Positions 27,925 to 37,553 of a DNA stretch of 64,000 bases are shown piece by piece; within the stretch, counting starts at the first letter, position 1; every line of letters starts with the position of its first letter. Below the pieces are notes generated by a model. That model saw only the letters and a program-made list of their open reading frames with translations. It ran no database searches and was not told where the DNA came from. Source of the DNA: Micromonospora inyonensis (GTDB taxonomy: Bacteria; Actinomycetota; Actinomycetes; Mycobacteriales; Micromonosporaceae). The stretch lies in NCBI RefSeq assembly GCF_900091415.1, contig NZ_FMHU01000002.1:744001-808000 (forward strand), written 5' to 3'. Position numbers and translations under genes: made by a program.

Positions 27925-28762
27925 GATCGAGCAGAAGCCGGTCGTGCCGGCGCAGGCGACCGCTCCGGCCGCCGAGACGATGAAGAACCGCGAGCCGCTG
28001 CTGGAGGTCGACAACGTCACGCTCCGCTTCGGCGGCGTGGTGGCGCTGGACAAGGTCGACTTCACCCTCTACAAGGGTGAGATCCTCGGCCTGATCGGCC
28101 CCAACGGCGCGGGCAAGACCACCTGCTTCAACGCGATGACCGGCATCTACCAGCCCACCGAGGGGCAGATCCGGTTCCGGGGCGAGAAGATCAGTGGCAA
28201 GAAGCGGCACCAGATCACCCAGATGGGCATGGCGCGGACGTTCCAGAACATCCGCCTGTTCCCGGAGATGACCGCCCTGGAGAACGTGCAGGTCGGGGCG
28301 GACGCGCACCACAAGACCAGCGTGATCTCGGCGCTGTTCCGGCTGCCCCGGCACCGCCGGGAGGAGCGCGAGGGACGCGAGAAGGCCCAGCGGCTGCTGG
28401 AGTTCGTCGGCATCCCGCACCGGCTGCACGAGTACGCCCGCAACCTCTCCTACGGCGAGCAGCGGCGGTTGGAGATCGCCCGGGCGCTGGCCACCGACCC
28501 GGTGCTGCTCTGCCTGGACGAGCCCGCCGCCGGGTTCAACCCGGCGGAGAAGGAGGAGCTGCTCCAGCTCATCCGGCAGATCCGGGACCAGGGCGTGACC
28601 GTCCTGCTGATCGAGCACGACATGCGCCTGGTCATGGGGGTCACCGACCGGATCGTGGTGCTGGAGTTCGGGAAGAAGATCGCCGAGGGGCTCCCCGCCG
28701 AGGTGCGGGACAACCCGAAGGTGATCGCGGCGTACCTGGGGGTACCGGACGATGCTGCTTGA
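27917..28762 (+). CDS. livG: Branched-chain amino acid ABC transporter ATPase LivG
   Basis: A 281-aa ATPase starting at GTG 27917. Walker A GPNGAGKTTCFNAMTG, signature LSYGEQRRLEIARAL, Walker B LLCLDEPAAGFNPAE and the switch His in LLIEHDMRLVMG are intact. A 30-aa extension precedes the ABC domain. It pairs with LivF to power LivHM. Confidence 0.95.
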   Translation: MSEIEQKPVVPAQATAPAAETMKNREPLLEVDNVTLRFGGVVALDKVDFTLYKGEILGLIGPNGAGKTTCFNAMTGIYQPTEGQIRFRGEKISGKKRHQITQMGMARTFQNIRLFPEMTALENVQVGADAHHKTSVISALFRLPRHRREEREGREKAQRLLEFVGIPHRLHEYARNLSYGEQRRLEIARALATDPVLLCLDEPAAGFNPAEKEELLQLIRQIRDQGVTVLLIEHDMRLVMGVTDRIVVLEFGKKIAEGLPAEVRDNPKVIAAYLGVPDDAA

Positions 28763-29462
28763 GATCGAGGACATGAGCCTGCTCTACGGGCGGATCAAGG
28801 CGCTGCACGGCATCAGCCTGACCGTCGACGAGGGCGAGGTCGTCGCGTTGATCGGGGCCAACGGCGCCGGCAAGACGACCACCATGCGGGCCATCTCGGG
28901 CATCCGGCCGATCGCGTCCGGGAGCATCCGGTTCAACGGCGAGGACATCTCCAAGCTCCGTGCCGACCTGCGGGTGCGACGCGGCCTCTGCCAGGCGCCG
29001 GAGGGCCGGGGCATCTTTCCGGGCATGACGGTGCTGGAGAACCTGGACATGGGGGCGTACACCCGCCGGGACCGGGCCGGGATCGCGCAGGACCTGAAGC
29101 GGGTGCTGGAGTTGTTCCCGCGCCTGGCCGAGCGGCGCAAGCAGGCCGGCGGCACGCTCTCCGGCGGTGAGCAGCAGATGCTGGCCGTGGGGCGGGCGCT
29201 GATGAGCCGGCCGAAGCTGCTGCTGCTGGACGAGCCGTCGATGGGTCTGGCCCCGATGCTGATCCAGCAGATCTTCTCCATCATCACGGAGATCAACCAG
29301 CAGGGCACCACCATCCTGCTCGTGGAGCAGAACGCGCAGCAGGCCCTGGCCCGGGCGCACCGCGCGTACGTGCTGGAGACCGGCCGGATCGTCAAGAGCG
29401 GCACCGGCGCCGAACTCCTGCACGACCCGGCCGTCAAAGAGGCGTACCTCGGCGTGGCCTGA
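28752..29462 (+). CDS. livF: Branched-chain amino acid ABC transporter ATPase LivF
   Basis: A 236-aa ATPase overlapping livG by 11 nt. Walker A GANGAGKTTTMRAISG, signature LSGGEQQMLAVGRAL, Walker B LLLLDEPSMGLAP and the switch region LLVEQNAQQAL (Gln, as usual in LivF) are present. Confidence 0.95.
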   Translation: MLLEIEDMSLLYGRIKALHGISLTVDEGEVVALIGANGAGKTTTMRAISGIRPIASGSIRFNGEDISKLRADLRVRRGLCQAPEGRGIFPGMTVLENLDMGAYTRRDRAGIAQDLKRVLELFPRLAERRKQAGGTLSGGEQQMLAVGRALMSRPKLLLLDEPSMGLAPMLIQQIFSIITEINQQGTTILLVEQNAQQALARAHRAYVLETGRIVKSGTGAELLHDPAVKEAYLGVA

Positions 29463-29497
29463 CCGGCCCGTCACCCCTCATTCCAAGGAGCCCACAC

Positions 29498-30406
29498 ATG
29501 TTCAGGACCAACGGAGGCCGCCGCGCGCTGCTCGGCGCCACCGGCGCGGTGCTGCTCGCCCTTCCGCTCGCCGCCTGTGGCGAGAAGGAGGAGACGGGGA
29601 ACGAGCCCGGTGCCGGCCCCTCGGTCACCTCGTCGGTCGACGCGGCCCTGGCCGGCAAGGTGCCGGACGCCATCAAGGCCGACGGCGTGATCAAGGTCGG
29701 CACCGACTCCACCTACGCCCCGGCGGAGTACCTCGACACCGACGGCAAGACGGTGATCGGCTTCGACATCGACCTGTTCAACGCGGTGGCCCAGAAGCTC
29801 GGCCTGAAGGCCGAGTACGAGTCCGCCCCGTTCGACGCGATCCTGCCCGCCGTCTCGTCGGGCAAGTACGAGATCGGTGTCTCGTCGTTCACCATCAACG
29901 CCGAGCGCGTGCAGAGCGTGCACATGGTCAGCTACTACTCGGCCGGCACCCAGTGGCTGGCCAAGGCCGGCGCCACGATCGACATCGAGAACGCCTGCGG
30001 CAAGAAGGTCGCCGTGCAGACCGGTGCGGTCCAGGTGGACGACCTCAAGGCCCGGTCGAAGAAGTGCACCGACGCCGGCAAGCCGGCGATCACCATCGAC
30101 CAGTACCAGGGGCAGAGTGACGCGACCGCCGCCGTGGTCAGCGGCAAGAACGACGCGATGCTCGCCGACTCGCCCGCCGTGGCGTACGCGGTGAAGCAGA
30201 GCAACGGTCAGCTCCAGCTGGTCGGGGACATCTACGAGTCGGCCCCGTACGGCTACGCGGTCAACAGGCAGCAGCAGGCCTTCGCCGAGGTGCTGAAGGA
30301 GGCCGTGCAGGCGGTCATCGCCGACGGCACGTACGAGGCGGCCCTGAAGAAGTGGGGCGTCGAGGGCGGCGGCATCACCACCTCGGCACTGAACCCGACC
30401 AGCTGA
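29498..30406 (+). CDS. Glutamate-type amino acid ABC transporter substrate-binding lipoprotein
   Basis: A 302-aa extracellular solute-binding protein family 3 lipoprotein. AAGGAG lies 8 nt before ATG 29498. The signal peptide ends LPLAACGEK, a perfect lipobox. The SBP family-3 motif GFDIDLFNAVAQKLGLKAEY and the second-lobe DATAAVVSGKNDAMLADSP identify a polar amino acid binder (glutamate, glutamine, aspartate or cystine class). The permease and ATPase genes follow directly. Confidence 0.9.
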   Translation: MFRTNGGRRALLGATGAVLLALPLAACGEKEETGNEPGAGPSVTSSVDAALAGKVPDAIKADGVIKVGTDSTYAPAEYLDTDGKTVIGFDIDLFNAVAQKLGLKAEYESAPFDAILPAVSSGKYEIGVSSFTINAERVQSVHMVSYYSAGTQWLAKAGATIDIENACGKKVAVQTGAVQVDDLKARSKKCTDAGKPAITIDQYQGQSDATAAVVSGKNDAMLADSPAVAYAVKQSNGQLQLVGDIYESAPYGYAVNRQQQAFAEVLKEAVQAVIADGTYEAALKKWGVEGGGITTSALNPTS

Positions 30407-30409
30407 TCC

Positions 30410-31393
30410 ATGTCGGTCGGAACCGAACCATCCGAGCGGGCACGGCCGGAACCCATCCGCGCCGTGCCCGTGCGGCGTCCCGGACGATGGATCGCGGTCT
30501 TCGTCATCGGGGTGCTGGTCGCCATGTTCGTGCACCTGCTGGTGACGAACAAGGCGTTCAACTGGTCGTTCATGGTCGACGAGATGTTCCGTCCGCCGAT
30601 CATCGAGGGGCTGCGGGGCACCATCGCGCTGACCGTGCTGGCGATGCTGATCGGCGTGGGGCTCGGCATCGTCATCGCGATCATGCGGCTCTCGGAGAAC
30701 CCGATCCTGCGCGGGGTCTCCTGGGTCTACACCTGGTTCTTCCGGGCGGTGCCGCGCCTGGTGCTGGCGATCCTCTTCGGCAATTTGGGCATCCTCTGGT
30801 CGCGGATCGAGGTCGGGCTCCCCTTCGACCGGCAGCTCGGCGCGCTCTTCGGCGTGGACGACTTCGAGGCGCGGCTCTTCGGCTTTTCCGCCGTCGACAT
30901 CCTCACCGGTCTCGTCGCCGGCATGTTGGCGCTCGGTCTCTCGGAGGCGGCGTACATGGCGGAGATCGTCCGGGCCGGCATCCAGTCCGTCGACGAGGGG
31001 CAGACCGAGGCCGCCCAGGCGCTCGGCCTGCGCCGCTCGCAGATCCTGCGCCGGATCGTGCTGCCCCAGGCGATGCGGGTGATCATCCCGCCGACCGGCA
31101 ACGAGACCATCGCGATGCTCAAGGACACCTCGCTGGTGGCGTTCGTGCCGGTCTCCACCGAGCTGTTCTTCCAGCTCAAGGGCGTCGGCACCCGGACCTT
31201 CCAGGTCTTCCCGATGTACGTCGCGGCGTGCCTGTGGTATCTGCTGCTCACCAGCGTGCTGCTGGTCGGGCAGTACTACCTGGAACGGCACTTCTCCCGG
31301 GGCGTCGGCCGCAGCGCCCGGGCGAAGACCACGCTGCGCGGGGTGACCGCCGAGACCGGCGGCCGGACCGGGGAGGTGGTGCAGGGTGACTGA
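30410..31393 (+). CDS. Polar amino acid ABC transporter permease (HisM type)
   Basis: A 327-aa permease of the His/Glu/Gln/Arg family. An N-terminal cytoplasmic tail and one extra helix precede the usual five-helix core. The coupling motif [20 protein letters not shown] (EAA loop) and [12 protein letters not shown] are conserved. It is longer than the usual 220-250 aa because of a loop near residues 130-165. It starts 3 nt after the binding protein stop and overlaps the ATPase gene by 8 nt. Confidence 0.92.
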   Translation: MSVGTEPSERARPEPIRAVPVRRPGRWIAVFVIGVLVAMFVHLLVTNKAFNWSFMVDEMFRPPIIEGLRGTIALTVLAMLIGVGLGIVIAIMRLSENPILRGVSWVYTWFFRAVPRLVLAILFGNLGILWSRIEVGLPFDRQLGALFGVDDFEARLFGFSAVDILTGLVAGMLALGLSEAAYMAEIVRAGIQSVDEGQTEAAQALGLRRSQILRRIVLPQAMRVIIPPTGNETIAMLKDTSLVAFVPVSTELFFQLKGVGTRTFQVFPMYVAACLWYLLLTSVLLVGQYYLERHFSRGVGRSARAKTTLRGVTAETGGRTGEVVQGD

Positions 31394-32183
31394 GCCGACC
31401 GCGAAGACATCGGCCGGGGCGCCGGACCTGATGGTCCGGGCCGAGCAGGTGCACAAGTCGTTCGGGTCGATCGAGGTGCTCAAGGGCATCGACCTGGAGG
31501 TGCGCTCGGGCGAGGTGTGCTGCCTGCTCGGGCCGTCCGGCTCCGGGAAGTCCACCTTCCTGCGCTGCATCAACCACCTGGAGAAGATCAACGCCGGCCG
31601 GATCTGGGTGGACGGCGAGCTGATCGGCTACCGGGAGCGGGGCGGCAAGCTGCACGAGATGCGGGAGAAGGAGGTCGCCGCCCAGCGCCGCGCCATCGGC
31701 ATGGTCTTCCAGCGGTTCAACCTCTTCCCGCACATGACCGTCCTGGAGAACGTCATCGAGGCCCCGGTGCAGCTGGGCCGGGAGAAGAAGGCGGCGGCCC
31801 GGGAGCGCGCCGCCGCCCTGCTGGACCGGGTCGGCCTGGGCGACAAGCTCGGCAACTACCCGGGTCAGCTCTCCGGCGGCCAGCAGCAGCGGGTGGCGAT
31901 CGCCCGGGCACTGGCCATGCGGCCGAAGCTGATGCTCTTCGACGAGCCGACCAGCGCGCTCGACCCGGAACTGGTCGGTGAGGTGCTGGACGTGATGAAG
32001 GGCCTCGCCCGCGACGGCATGACGATGATCGTGGTGACCCACGAGATCGGCTTCGCCCGCGAGGTCGGCGACTCGCTGGTCTTCATGGACGGCGGCGTGG
32101 TGGTCGAGTCCGGTCCACCCCGGGAGGTGCTGGCCAACCCCCGGCACAACCGCACGCGGGACTTCCTGGCCCGGGTGCTGTGA
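31386..32183 (+). CDS. Polar amino acid ABC transporter ATPase (GlnQ/HisP type)
   Basis: A 265-aa ATPase. Walker [20 protein letters not shown]-loop [13 protein letters not shown], signature [15 protein letters not shown], Walker [15 protein letters not shown] and switch VVTHEIGFA match the HisP/GlnQ family. It starts at GTG 31386 inside the permease 3' end. It powers import with the preceding binding protein and single permease, which probably works as a homodimer. Confidence 0.94.
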   Translation: MTEPTAKTSAGAPDLMVRAEQVHKSFGSIEVLKGIDLEVRSGEVCCLLGPSGSGKSTFLRCINHLEKINAGRIWVDGELIGYRERGGKLHEMREKEVAAQRRAIGMVFQRFNLFPHMTVLENVIEAPVQLGREKKAAARERAAALLDRVGLGDKLGNYPGQLSGGQQQRVAIARALAMRPKLMLFDEPTSALDPELVGEVLDVMKGLARDGMTMIVVTHEIGFAREVGDSLVFMDGGVVVESGPPREVLANPRHNRTRDFLARVL

Positions 32184-32269
32184 CGCGGGTGCCGCGGCGG
32201 GAACCGACCGCCGCGGCGCCCGCAGCACGCGGCGGGCCGGTCGCACCGGGCGCTGTCGGGGGTACGGGC

Positions 32270-32275
32270 TAGAGT
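32270..32275 (+). promoter_or_regulatory. -10 box of polA (leaderless)
   Basis: TAGAGT ends 7 nt before GTG 32283. Confidence 0.5.
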
Positions 32276-32282
32276 CGCCTCC

Positions 32283-34982
32283 GTGACAGCTACGACCCCG
32301 CGCCTGCTCCTCGTCGACGGCCACTCCCTGGCCTACCGGGCCTTCTTCGCCCTGCCGGTAGAGAACTTCTCCACCACGACCGGGCAGCCGACAAACGCGG
32401 TCTACGGCTTCACCTCGATGCTGATCAACGTGCTCCGCGACGAGCAGCCCACCCACATCGTGGTCACCTTCGACGTCTCCCGTCGTTCCTTCCGCACCGA
32501 GAAGTACGCCGAGTACAAGGCCGGTCGCAGCGAGACCCCGGCCGACTTCGCCGGCCAGGTCAGCCTGGTCAAGGAGGTCCTCGCCGCGCTGCGCGTCCCG
32601 GTGGTGGAGAAGGAGGGGTACGAGGCCGACGACGTCATCGCCACCCTCGCCTGTCAGGCCCGGGACCAGGGCATGTCGGTGCTGATCTCCACCGGCGACC
32701 GGGACGCCTTCCAACTCGTCGACGACCACATCACCGTGCTCTATCCCCGCAAGGGCGTCTCCGACCTGGCCCGGATGGACGCCGACGCGGTCGAGGCGAA
32801 GTACGGCGTCCGCCCCGAGCGCTACCGCGACCTCGCCGCGCTGGTCGGCGAGACCAGCGACAACCTCCCCGGCGTCCCCGGCGTCGGCCCGAAGACCGCC
32901 GCCAAGTGGATCAACCTGTACGGCGGGGTGGAGGGGGTCGTCGCGCACGCCGACCAGATCAAGGGCAAGGCCGGCGACAACCTGCGGGAGCGGCTCGCCG
33001 ACGTGCTCCGCAACTACGACCTCAACTGCCTGGTCGCCGACCTCGACCTGCCGCTGCGCCCCGAGGACGCCCGCTGGACCGGCTGGGACCGGGAGGCCGT
33101 GCACCAGGTCTTCGACACGCTCCAGTTCCGCATCCTGCGCGACCGGCTCTACCAGTACCTGGAAGCGGTCGAGCCGGAGGCCGAGGCCGGCTTCGAGCTG
33201 ACCGGCGAGCTGCTCACCGGGCCGGGTGCCCTGGCCGGGTGGCTGGGCAACCACGCGTCGGCCGACGTCCCGGTCGGGATGGCGGTCAAGCTCGACACCG
33301 GCCCGAACCGCCGGCACACCGCCTCGGTCGTCGGCCTGGCCCTGGCCACCGGGGCGGGCGCGGCGGCCTGGTGCGACCCGGCCCGCCTGACGCCGGCCGA
33401 CGAGTCGGCGCTGGCCGCCTGGCTCGGTGACGCCGCCCGGCCCAAGGTGCTGCACGACAGCAAGCCGGCGGTGCTGGCCTTCGCGGCGCACGGCTGGGAA
33501 CTCGCCGGCATCCACCGGGACACCCAGATCGCCGCCTACCTGGCCCGTCCCGACCAGCGCTCGTACGACCTCACCGACCTGGCGCTGCGTTACCTGCACC
33601 GGGAGCTGCGGGTGGACGCCCCGGAGAACGGCCAGCTCACCCTGGACGGCTTCGGTGACGACGGGGCCGCCGAGCAGAACCTCATGCTCCAGGCGCGGGC
33701 CACCCTGGACCTGGCCGACGCGATCGACGCCGAGCTGTCCCGCGACGGCGAGCAGTCCGCCCGGTTGATGGCCGGGGTGGAGCTGCCGCTGATGCGGGTG
33801 CTGGCCGCGATGGAGCGGATCGGCATCGCCGCCGACACCGACTACCTGCACGAGCTGGAGGCGCACTTCGCCGGTGAGGTGAAGGGGGCCGCGCAGGCCG
33901 CGTACGCCGAGATCGGGCGGGAGTTCAACCTCGGCTCGCCGAAGCAGCTCCAGGAGATCCTCTTCGGCGAGCTGGGCCTGCCCAAGACGAAGAAGATCAA
34001 GACCGGGTACACCACCGACGCGGACGCCCTCCAGTGGCTCTTCGCGCAGACCCAGCACCCGGTCCTGGCGCACCTGCTGCGGCACCGGGACGTCGCCAAG
34101 CTGAAGTCGACCGTCGACGGCCTGCTCAAGTCGGTCTCCGACGACGACCGGATCCACACCACCTTCAACCAGACGGTGGCCGCGACCGGCCGGCTCTCCT
34201 CCACCGAGCCGAACCTCCAGAACATCCCCATCCGCACCGAGGAGGGGCGGCGGATCCGCCGGGCGTTCGTGGTCGGCGAGGGGTACGACTGCCTGCTCAC
34301 CGCCGACTACAGCCAGATCGAGATGCGGATCATGGCGCACCTCTCCGCCGACGACGCCTTGATCGACGCGTTCAACTCCGGGGCCGACTTCCACGCGGCC
34401 ACCGCCTCGTCGGTGTTCGGCGTACCGGTCGGGGAGGTCACCGCCGACCAGCGGCGCAAGATCAAGGCGATGAACTACGGCCTGGCGTACGGGCTCAGCG
34501 CGTTCGGTCTCGCCCAGCAGCTCGGGATCACCGCCGAGGAGGCCCGGGGCCTGATGGAGAACTACTTCGCCGGGTTCGGTGGCGTCCGCGACTACCTGCG
34601 CACCGTGGTCGACAAGGCCCGCCAGGACGGCTACACCTCCACCGTGCTGGGCCGTCGCCGGTACCTGCCCGACCTGGTCAGCGACAACCGGCAGCGCCGG
34701 GAAATGGCCGAGCGGATGGCGCTCAACGCCCCGATCCAGGGGTCCGCGGCCGACATCATCAAGCTCGCCATGCTGCACGTCGACACGGCGCTGCGGGACG
34801 CCGGGCTGCGCTCGCGGATGCTGTTGCAGGTGCACGACGAACTGGTCTTCGAGGTGGCACCCGGCGAGCGGGAGGCGCTGGAGGCGCTGGTGCGGCGGGA
34901 GATGGGCGGGGCTTACCCGCTCTCGGTGCCGCTGGAGGTGTCGGTGGGCGACGGCCGGGACTGGAACAGCGCCGGCCACTGA
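32283..34982 (+). CDS. polA: DNA polymerase I
   Basis: An 899-aa DNA polymerase I for Okazaki fragment maturation and repair. Residues 1-300 are the 5'-3' exonuclease/FEN domain (LLLVDGHSLAYRAFFAL, YEADDVIATLA, STGDRDAFQLV). Residues about 310-490 keep the 3'-5' exonuclease fold, but the first DxE pair is absent (GMAVKLDTG), so proofreading is probably lost, as in other actinobacteria. The polymerase motifs A (TADYSQIEMR), B (RRKIKAMNYGLAYG) and C (QVHDELVFEV) are complete. The GTG start appears leaderless. Confidence 0.97.
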   Translation: MTATTPRLLLVDGHSLAYRAFFALPVENFSTTTGQPTNAVYGFTSMLINVLRDEQPTHIVVTFDVSRRSFRTEKYAEYKAGRSETPADFAGQVSLVKEVLAALRVPVVEKEGYEADDVIATLACQARDQGMSVLISTGDRDAFQLVDDHITVLYPRKGVSDLARMDADAVEAKYGVRPERYRDLAALVGETSDNLPGVPGVGPKTAAKWINLYGGVEGVVAHADQIKGKAGDNLRERLADVLRNYDLNCLVADLDLPLRPEDARWTGWDREAVHQVFDTLQFRILRDRLYQYLEAVEPEAEAGFELTGELLTGPGALAGWLGNHASADVPVGMAVKLDTGPNRRHTASVVGLALATGAGAAAWCDPARLTPADESALAAWLGDAARPKVLHDSKPAVLAFAAHGWELAGIHRDTQIAAYLARPDQRSYDLTDLALRYLHRELRVDAPENGQLTLDGFGDDGAAEQNLMLQARATLDLADAIDAELSRDGEQSARLMAGVELPLMRVLAAMERIGIAADTDYLHELEAHFAGEVKGAAQAAYAEIGREFNLGSPKQLQEILFGELGLPKTKKIKTGYTTDADALQWLFAQTQHPVLAHLLRHRDVAKLKSTVDGLLKSVSDDDRIHTTFNQTVAATGRLSSTEPNLQNIPIRTEEGRRIRRAFVVGEGYDCLLTADYSQIEMRIMAHLSADDALIDAFNSGADFHAATASSVFGVPVGEVTADQRRKIKAMNYGLAYGLSAFGLAQQLGITAEEARGLMENYFAGFGGVRDYLRTVVDKARQDGYTSTVLGRRRYLPDLVSDNRQRREMAERMALNAPIQGSAADIIKLAMLHVDTALRDAGLRSRMLLQVHDELVFEVAPGEREALEALVRREMGGAYPLSVPLEVSVGDGRDWNSAGH

Positions 34983-35012
34983 CGCCCTCGTCCCGCGCCC
35001 CCACCGCCCGGT

Positions 35013-35082
35013 CGATCATGGACTTCCGGCACTGCCCGAACCGCGCAATCGCCACCAATCACGTGCCTCGGCTCCATGATCG
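35013..35082. repeat. Inverted repeat after polA
   Basis: CGATCATGGA (35013-35022) is repeated inverted at 35073-35082 with 50 nt between. It lies between polA and the convergent DUF3140 gene and may act as a two-way terminator or be an intergenic repeat. Confidence 0.4.
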
Positions 35083-35109
35083 GTGGGGGCCAGGGGTTCT
35101 GGGCTGGGG

Positions 35110-35541
35110 CTAGCCGGCCGGGCCGCCGCGGGACTTGGGCGGGGCGCCGTGGCGCTCCAGAGCGCGGCGGGACGGGCCGCCGGGTGGCGGCAGCGGCTCC
35201 TTGAGCGGGTCGTGGCCCCAGTTCATCAGCGAGTACCGCCACTTCGTGTCACGGACGTCGCCGGAGGGACGCTGGGCCATGTGCCGGTGGACGTAGCCGA
35301 CGACCTTGCGCATGTGTTTGAGGTCGGCCTCCGACAGCTCGGAGCGTTTGCGTCGCAGCAGGTTGACGATCTTCCGGCCGGAGTCGTGGCCGACCGACTC
35401 GCCGCCCTTGGTGCCCTCCTTGTGCCAGCCGACGTGCTTGGACTCCTCGGTCTCCAGCCAGCGGGAGAGTTCGGTGGGTGACATGTTCACCGCCTCGGTG
35501 AACTCCCGGTAGGTGTCCCGGTCCTGCTCATCGTTCTTCAT
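35110..35541 (-). CDS. DUF3140 protein
   Basis: A 143-aa DUF3140 protein. The core reads FTEAVNMSPTELSRWLETEE, SVGHDSGRKIVNLLRRKR and MRKVVGYVHRHMAQRP. Function is unknown; the conserved basic helical core could contact nucleic acid. The start ATG 35541 lies inside the 3' end of the upstream DUF2945 gene (14-nt overlap), so the two are one operon. A proline/glycine-rich tail of about 30 aa follows the domain. Confidence 0.85.
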   Translation of the reverse strand: MKNDEQDRDTYREFTEAVNMSPTELSRWLETEESKHVGWHKEGTKGGESVGHDSGRKIVNLLRRKRSELSEADLKHMRKVVGYVHRHMAQRPSGDVRDTKWRYSLMNWGHDPLKEPLPPPGGPSRRALERHGAPPKSRGGPAG

Positions 35542-35746
35542 GGCGCAGCGCCTCCGGCTTGTGTGCGACGTCCCGGCCCGAGTCGTCGTTGCGGATGCGG
35601 TACTGCGGATGCTCCGGGGACGCGTTCACCGCGTGTCCCCGTACGTGCGTCCGGTCGGTCAGCTTCTCCTTGACCACGCCGTGGGCCCGGCCGCTGTGGC
35701 TGGCCCAGGAGACGTGGTCGCCCTCGCGGAACTCCCTGTCGGCCAT
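35528..35746 (-). CDS. DUF2945 (Tudor-like) small protein
   Basis: A 72-aa protein beginning MADREFREGDHVSWASHSGR, the DUF2945 hypervirulence-associated Tudor-domain family. GHAVNASPEHPQYRIRNDDS and the end HKPEALR are typical. Molecular function is unknown. It overlaps DUF3140 by 14 nt. Confidence 0.85.
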   Translation of the reverse strand: MADREFREGDHVSWASHSGRAHGVVKEKLTDRTHVRGHAVNASPEHPQYRIRNDDSGRDVAHKPEALRHEER

Positions 35747-35848
35747 GCCCGCCGGGTACCCGGCGCCGGTGCCGGGAAACCGGGCCGCCGGTGTCAGGGC
35801 GTGATCACGGCGGTCCGGCGGCCCGGCGGCCCGGTGTCGAACCGTTGG

Positions 35849-36146
35849 TCAGCTCGTGGGTTTCTCGGCGACGAAGATGGCGGTGCCGGGGAAGAGCCGC
35901 CCGCGCAGCGGGCTCCACTGACCCCAGATCCCCTCGTGCCCCTCCGGCCACTCCGGTTCGACCAGGTCGATCAGGCGGAACCCGGCGCCGACCAGCTCAC
36001 GGACCCGGTCACCGAGGGTGCGGTGCTGCTCGACGTAGGTCGCGACGCCCTCCTCGTCCTGCTCCACGTAAGGGGAGCGGTCGAAGTAGGAGTGGACGGC
36101 GGTCAGCCCGCCCTCGCCCGGGTCGTCGTAGAAGATCCAGCGCATC
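35849..36146 (-). pseudogene. 3' fragment of the host SAM methyltransferase gene
   Basis: This is the C-terminal third of a class I methyltransferase, starting at RWIFYDDPGEGG and ending LFPGTAIFVAEKPTS. It lacks the SAM-binding domain. The matching 5' part is at 51206-51711. Joined at the shared ATC core, the two give an unbroken 801-nt gene (266 aa) reading THPMRWIF across the junction. The 15-kb element separates them. Weak TTG/ATG codons near 36145 could allow translation of this piece, but it would be inactive. Confidence 0.9.
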
Positions 36147-36170
36147 AAGTGGGTGTGATCTTGCTACATC
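36128..36170. other. Left attachment site (attL)
   Basis: Host sequence (GAAGATCCAGCGC) meets the element at the ATC core, 36144-36146. On the element side AAGTGGGTGTGATCTTGCTA is one arm of an imperfect dyad whose other arm is at attR. Confidence 0.85.
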
Positions 36171-36234
36171 AATAACGCCTGCTCGCGCCTGGGATGCCCA
36201 CTCGCCATACGTCCCGCCGTACCTCGCGCCTGGG

Positions 36235-37059
36235 TTACGGCGCGGCTGGACGACGGGCCACGAAGATGGCGGTGCCCGGGAACAGCCGACCGCGTATCGG
36301 ACTCCACTGGCCCCACACCTCTTCGTGTCCTGGCGGCCACTCCGGTTCAACTACGTCACAGAGAATGAAGCCGGCGGCCGTCAGTTCTCGGACCCGGTCG
36401 CCAAAGGTGCGGTGCGCCTCGATGTAGGAGGGCACCCCTGCCGAATCCTGTTCGATGTACGGGCGGCGGTCGAAGTAGGAGTGTACAGCGGTCAGGCCAG
36501 CCTCGCCGGGGTCGTCCAAGAAAATCCAGCGAATGGGGTGAGTAACGGCAAAGACCCACGCTCCGCCGGGGCGCAGCACCCGGAACACTTCGCGCATGAG
36601 TGCCTCGGAGTCTGCGACGAACGGCACAGCGCCGAACGCGGTATGCACCGTGTCGAACGTGTCTGCCCGGAACGGCATCGCTAGGGCGTCGGCTTGTATG
36701 AGCGGCACATGTACGCCCGAGCGGTCGGCGGCCAGTCTGGCATGCCGCAACATGCCAGCAGACAGGTCTAGAGCTGTCACGTCGGCCCCTTGGCCGTCCA
36801 GCCACCGCGAGCCCGCAGCCGCACCGCAGCCGATCTCCAGGACCCGAGTTCCCTTGACGTCGCCGAGGAGCCGGACGTCTGCTTCGCGTAGGCCCTCGGG
36901 ACACCACACCAGGTCGACATCCCCCAGGAATGCGCCGTGCTCCGCCTGGTAGCTGTCGGCGTCCTCGTCCCACCAACGTCGGCTCGCCGCCCTGCCCTCT
37001 GCGTCGGACACCGTACGGCGACTGACGACGGGTTCGGGGGGCGTTGGGGGCTCGGTCAT
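36235..37059 (-). CDS. Element-borne SAM-dependent methyltransferase
   Basis: A complete 274-aa class I methyltransferase. Motif I is TRVLEIGCGAAAGSRWLDGQ, then ALDLSAGMLRHAR, FDTVHTAFGAVPFVAD and LRPGGAWVFAVTHPIRW. It matches both halves of the disrupted host enzyme along its length, so it can replace it. The stretch matching the insertion site (GTTACTCACCCCATTCGCTG) encodes the same peptide as the host with changed third bases. ATG 37059 is preceded by TACCGT ending 7 nt upstream, suggesting a leaderless mRNA. The substrate is unknown. Confidence 0.92.
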   Translation of the reverse strand: MTEPPTPPEPVVSRRTVSDAEGRAASRRWWDEDADSYQAEHGAFLGDVDLVWCPEGLREADVRLLGDVKGTRVLEIGCGAAAGSRWLDGQGADVTALDLSAGMLRHARLAADRSGVHVPLIQADALAMPFRADTFDTVHTAFGAVPFVADSEALMREVFRVLRPGGAWVFAVTHPIRWIFLDDPGEAGLTAVHSYFDRRPYIEQDSAGVPSYIEAHRTFGDRVRELTAAGFILCDVVEPEWPPGHEEVWGQWSPIRGRLFPGTAIFVARRPAAP

Positions 37060-37207
37060 GCTTGTAACGGTACGGATCGCAGTAACCGGGAAAGCGGCGG
37101 GTGTCAAGACGGGCAGGGGGCGGTTCGTTCAGGCCCGCCCCTGCTCGCGCAGCGTCAGCTTGGGTGACACCCTGAGCCATCGCCGCTCACGGCCGGTGAC
37201 CCGCTCC

Positions 37208-37549
37208 TTACCCCTCCTCCAGAGCGATCGTGTATGCGTGCACGAAGAAGGTTTCGACCCGTGCTCGGTGCAGGTGGCCGGCAAGTGCCTTGTCGCCCTC
37301 TTGACCGAGGACTACATGCACATGGACTTTGCCATCCCGGATTTCTCCCGTGCCGCTCAGCTCAAGCGGCTGACGGTACTCGTTGACGATGTCCGTGCCC
37401 GCGTCGCCCGCGAGCATGTTGCTGATTGCACACTCATCGACAGCGCCGATCAGCGAAACGATAGCGCCATTCGTTATCCCCTCTTCTGCGGCCCGTCTGG
37501 TCAGCGTCTCGATTACCTCTTCACCGGGCTTGACGCGCAACAGCTTCAT
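37208..37549 (-). CDS. PPC/DUF296-domain protein
   Basis: A 113-aa single PPC (DUF296) domain: MKLLRVKPGEEVIETLTRRA, GAIVSLIGAVDECAIS, LELSGTGEI and VHVHVVLGQEGDKALAGHL. Bacterial members form trimers; several are linked to DNA-binding proteins or small-molecule metabolism. ATG 37549 has AGGA upstream. It starts 5 nt after the HTH gene stop, so the two are one operon, and the methyltransferase follows 148 nt later. Confidence 0.88.
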   Translation of the reverse strand: MKLLRVKPGEEVIETLTRRAAEEGITNGAIVSLIGAVDECAISNMLAGDAGTDIVNEYRQPLELSGTGEIRDGKVHVHVVLGQEGDKALAGHLHRARVETFFVHAYTIALEEG

Positions 37550-37553
37550 ATTC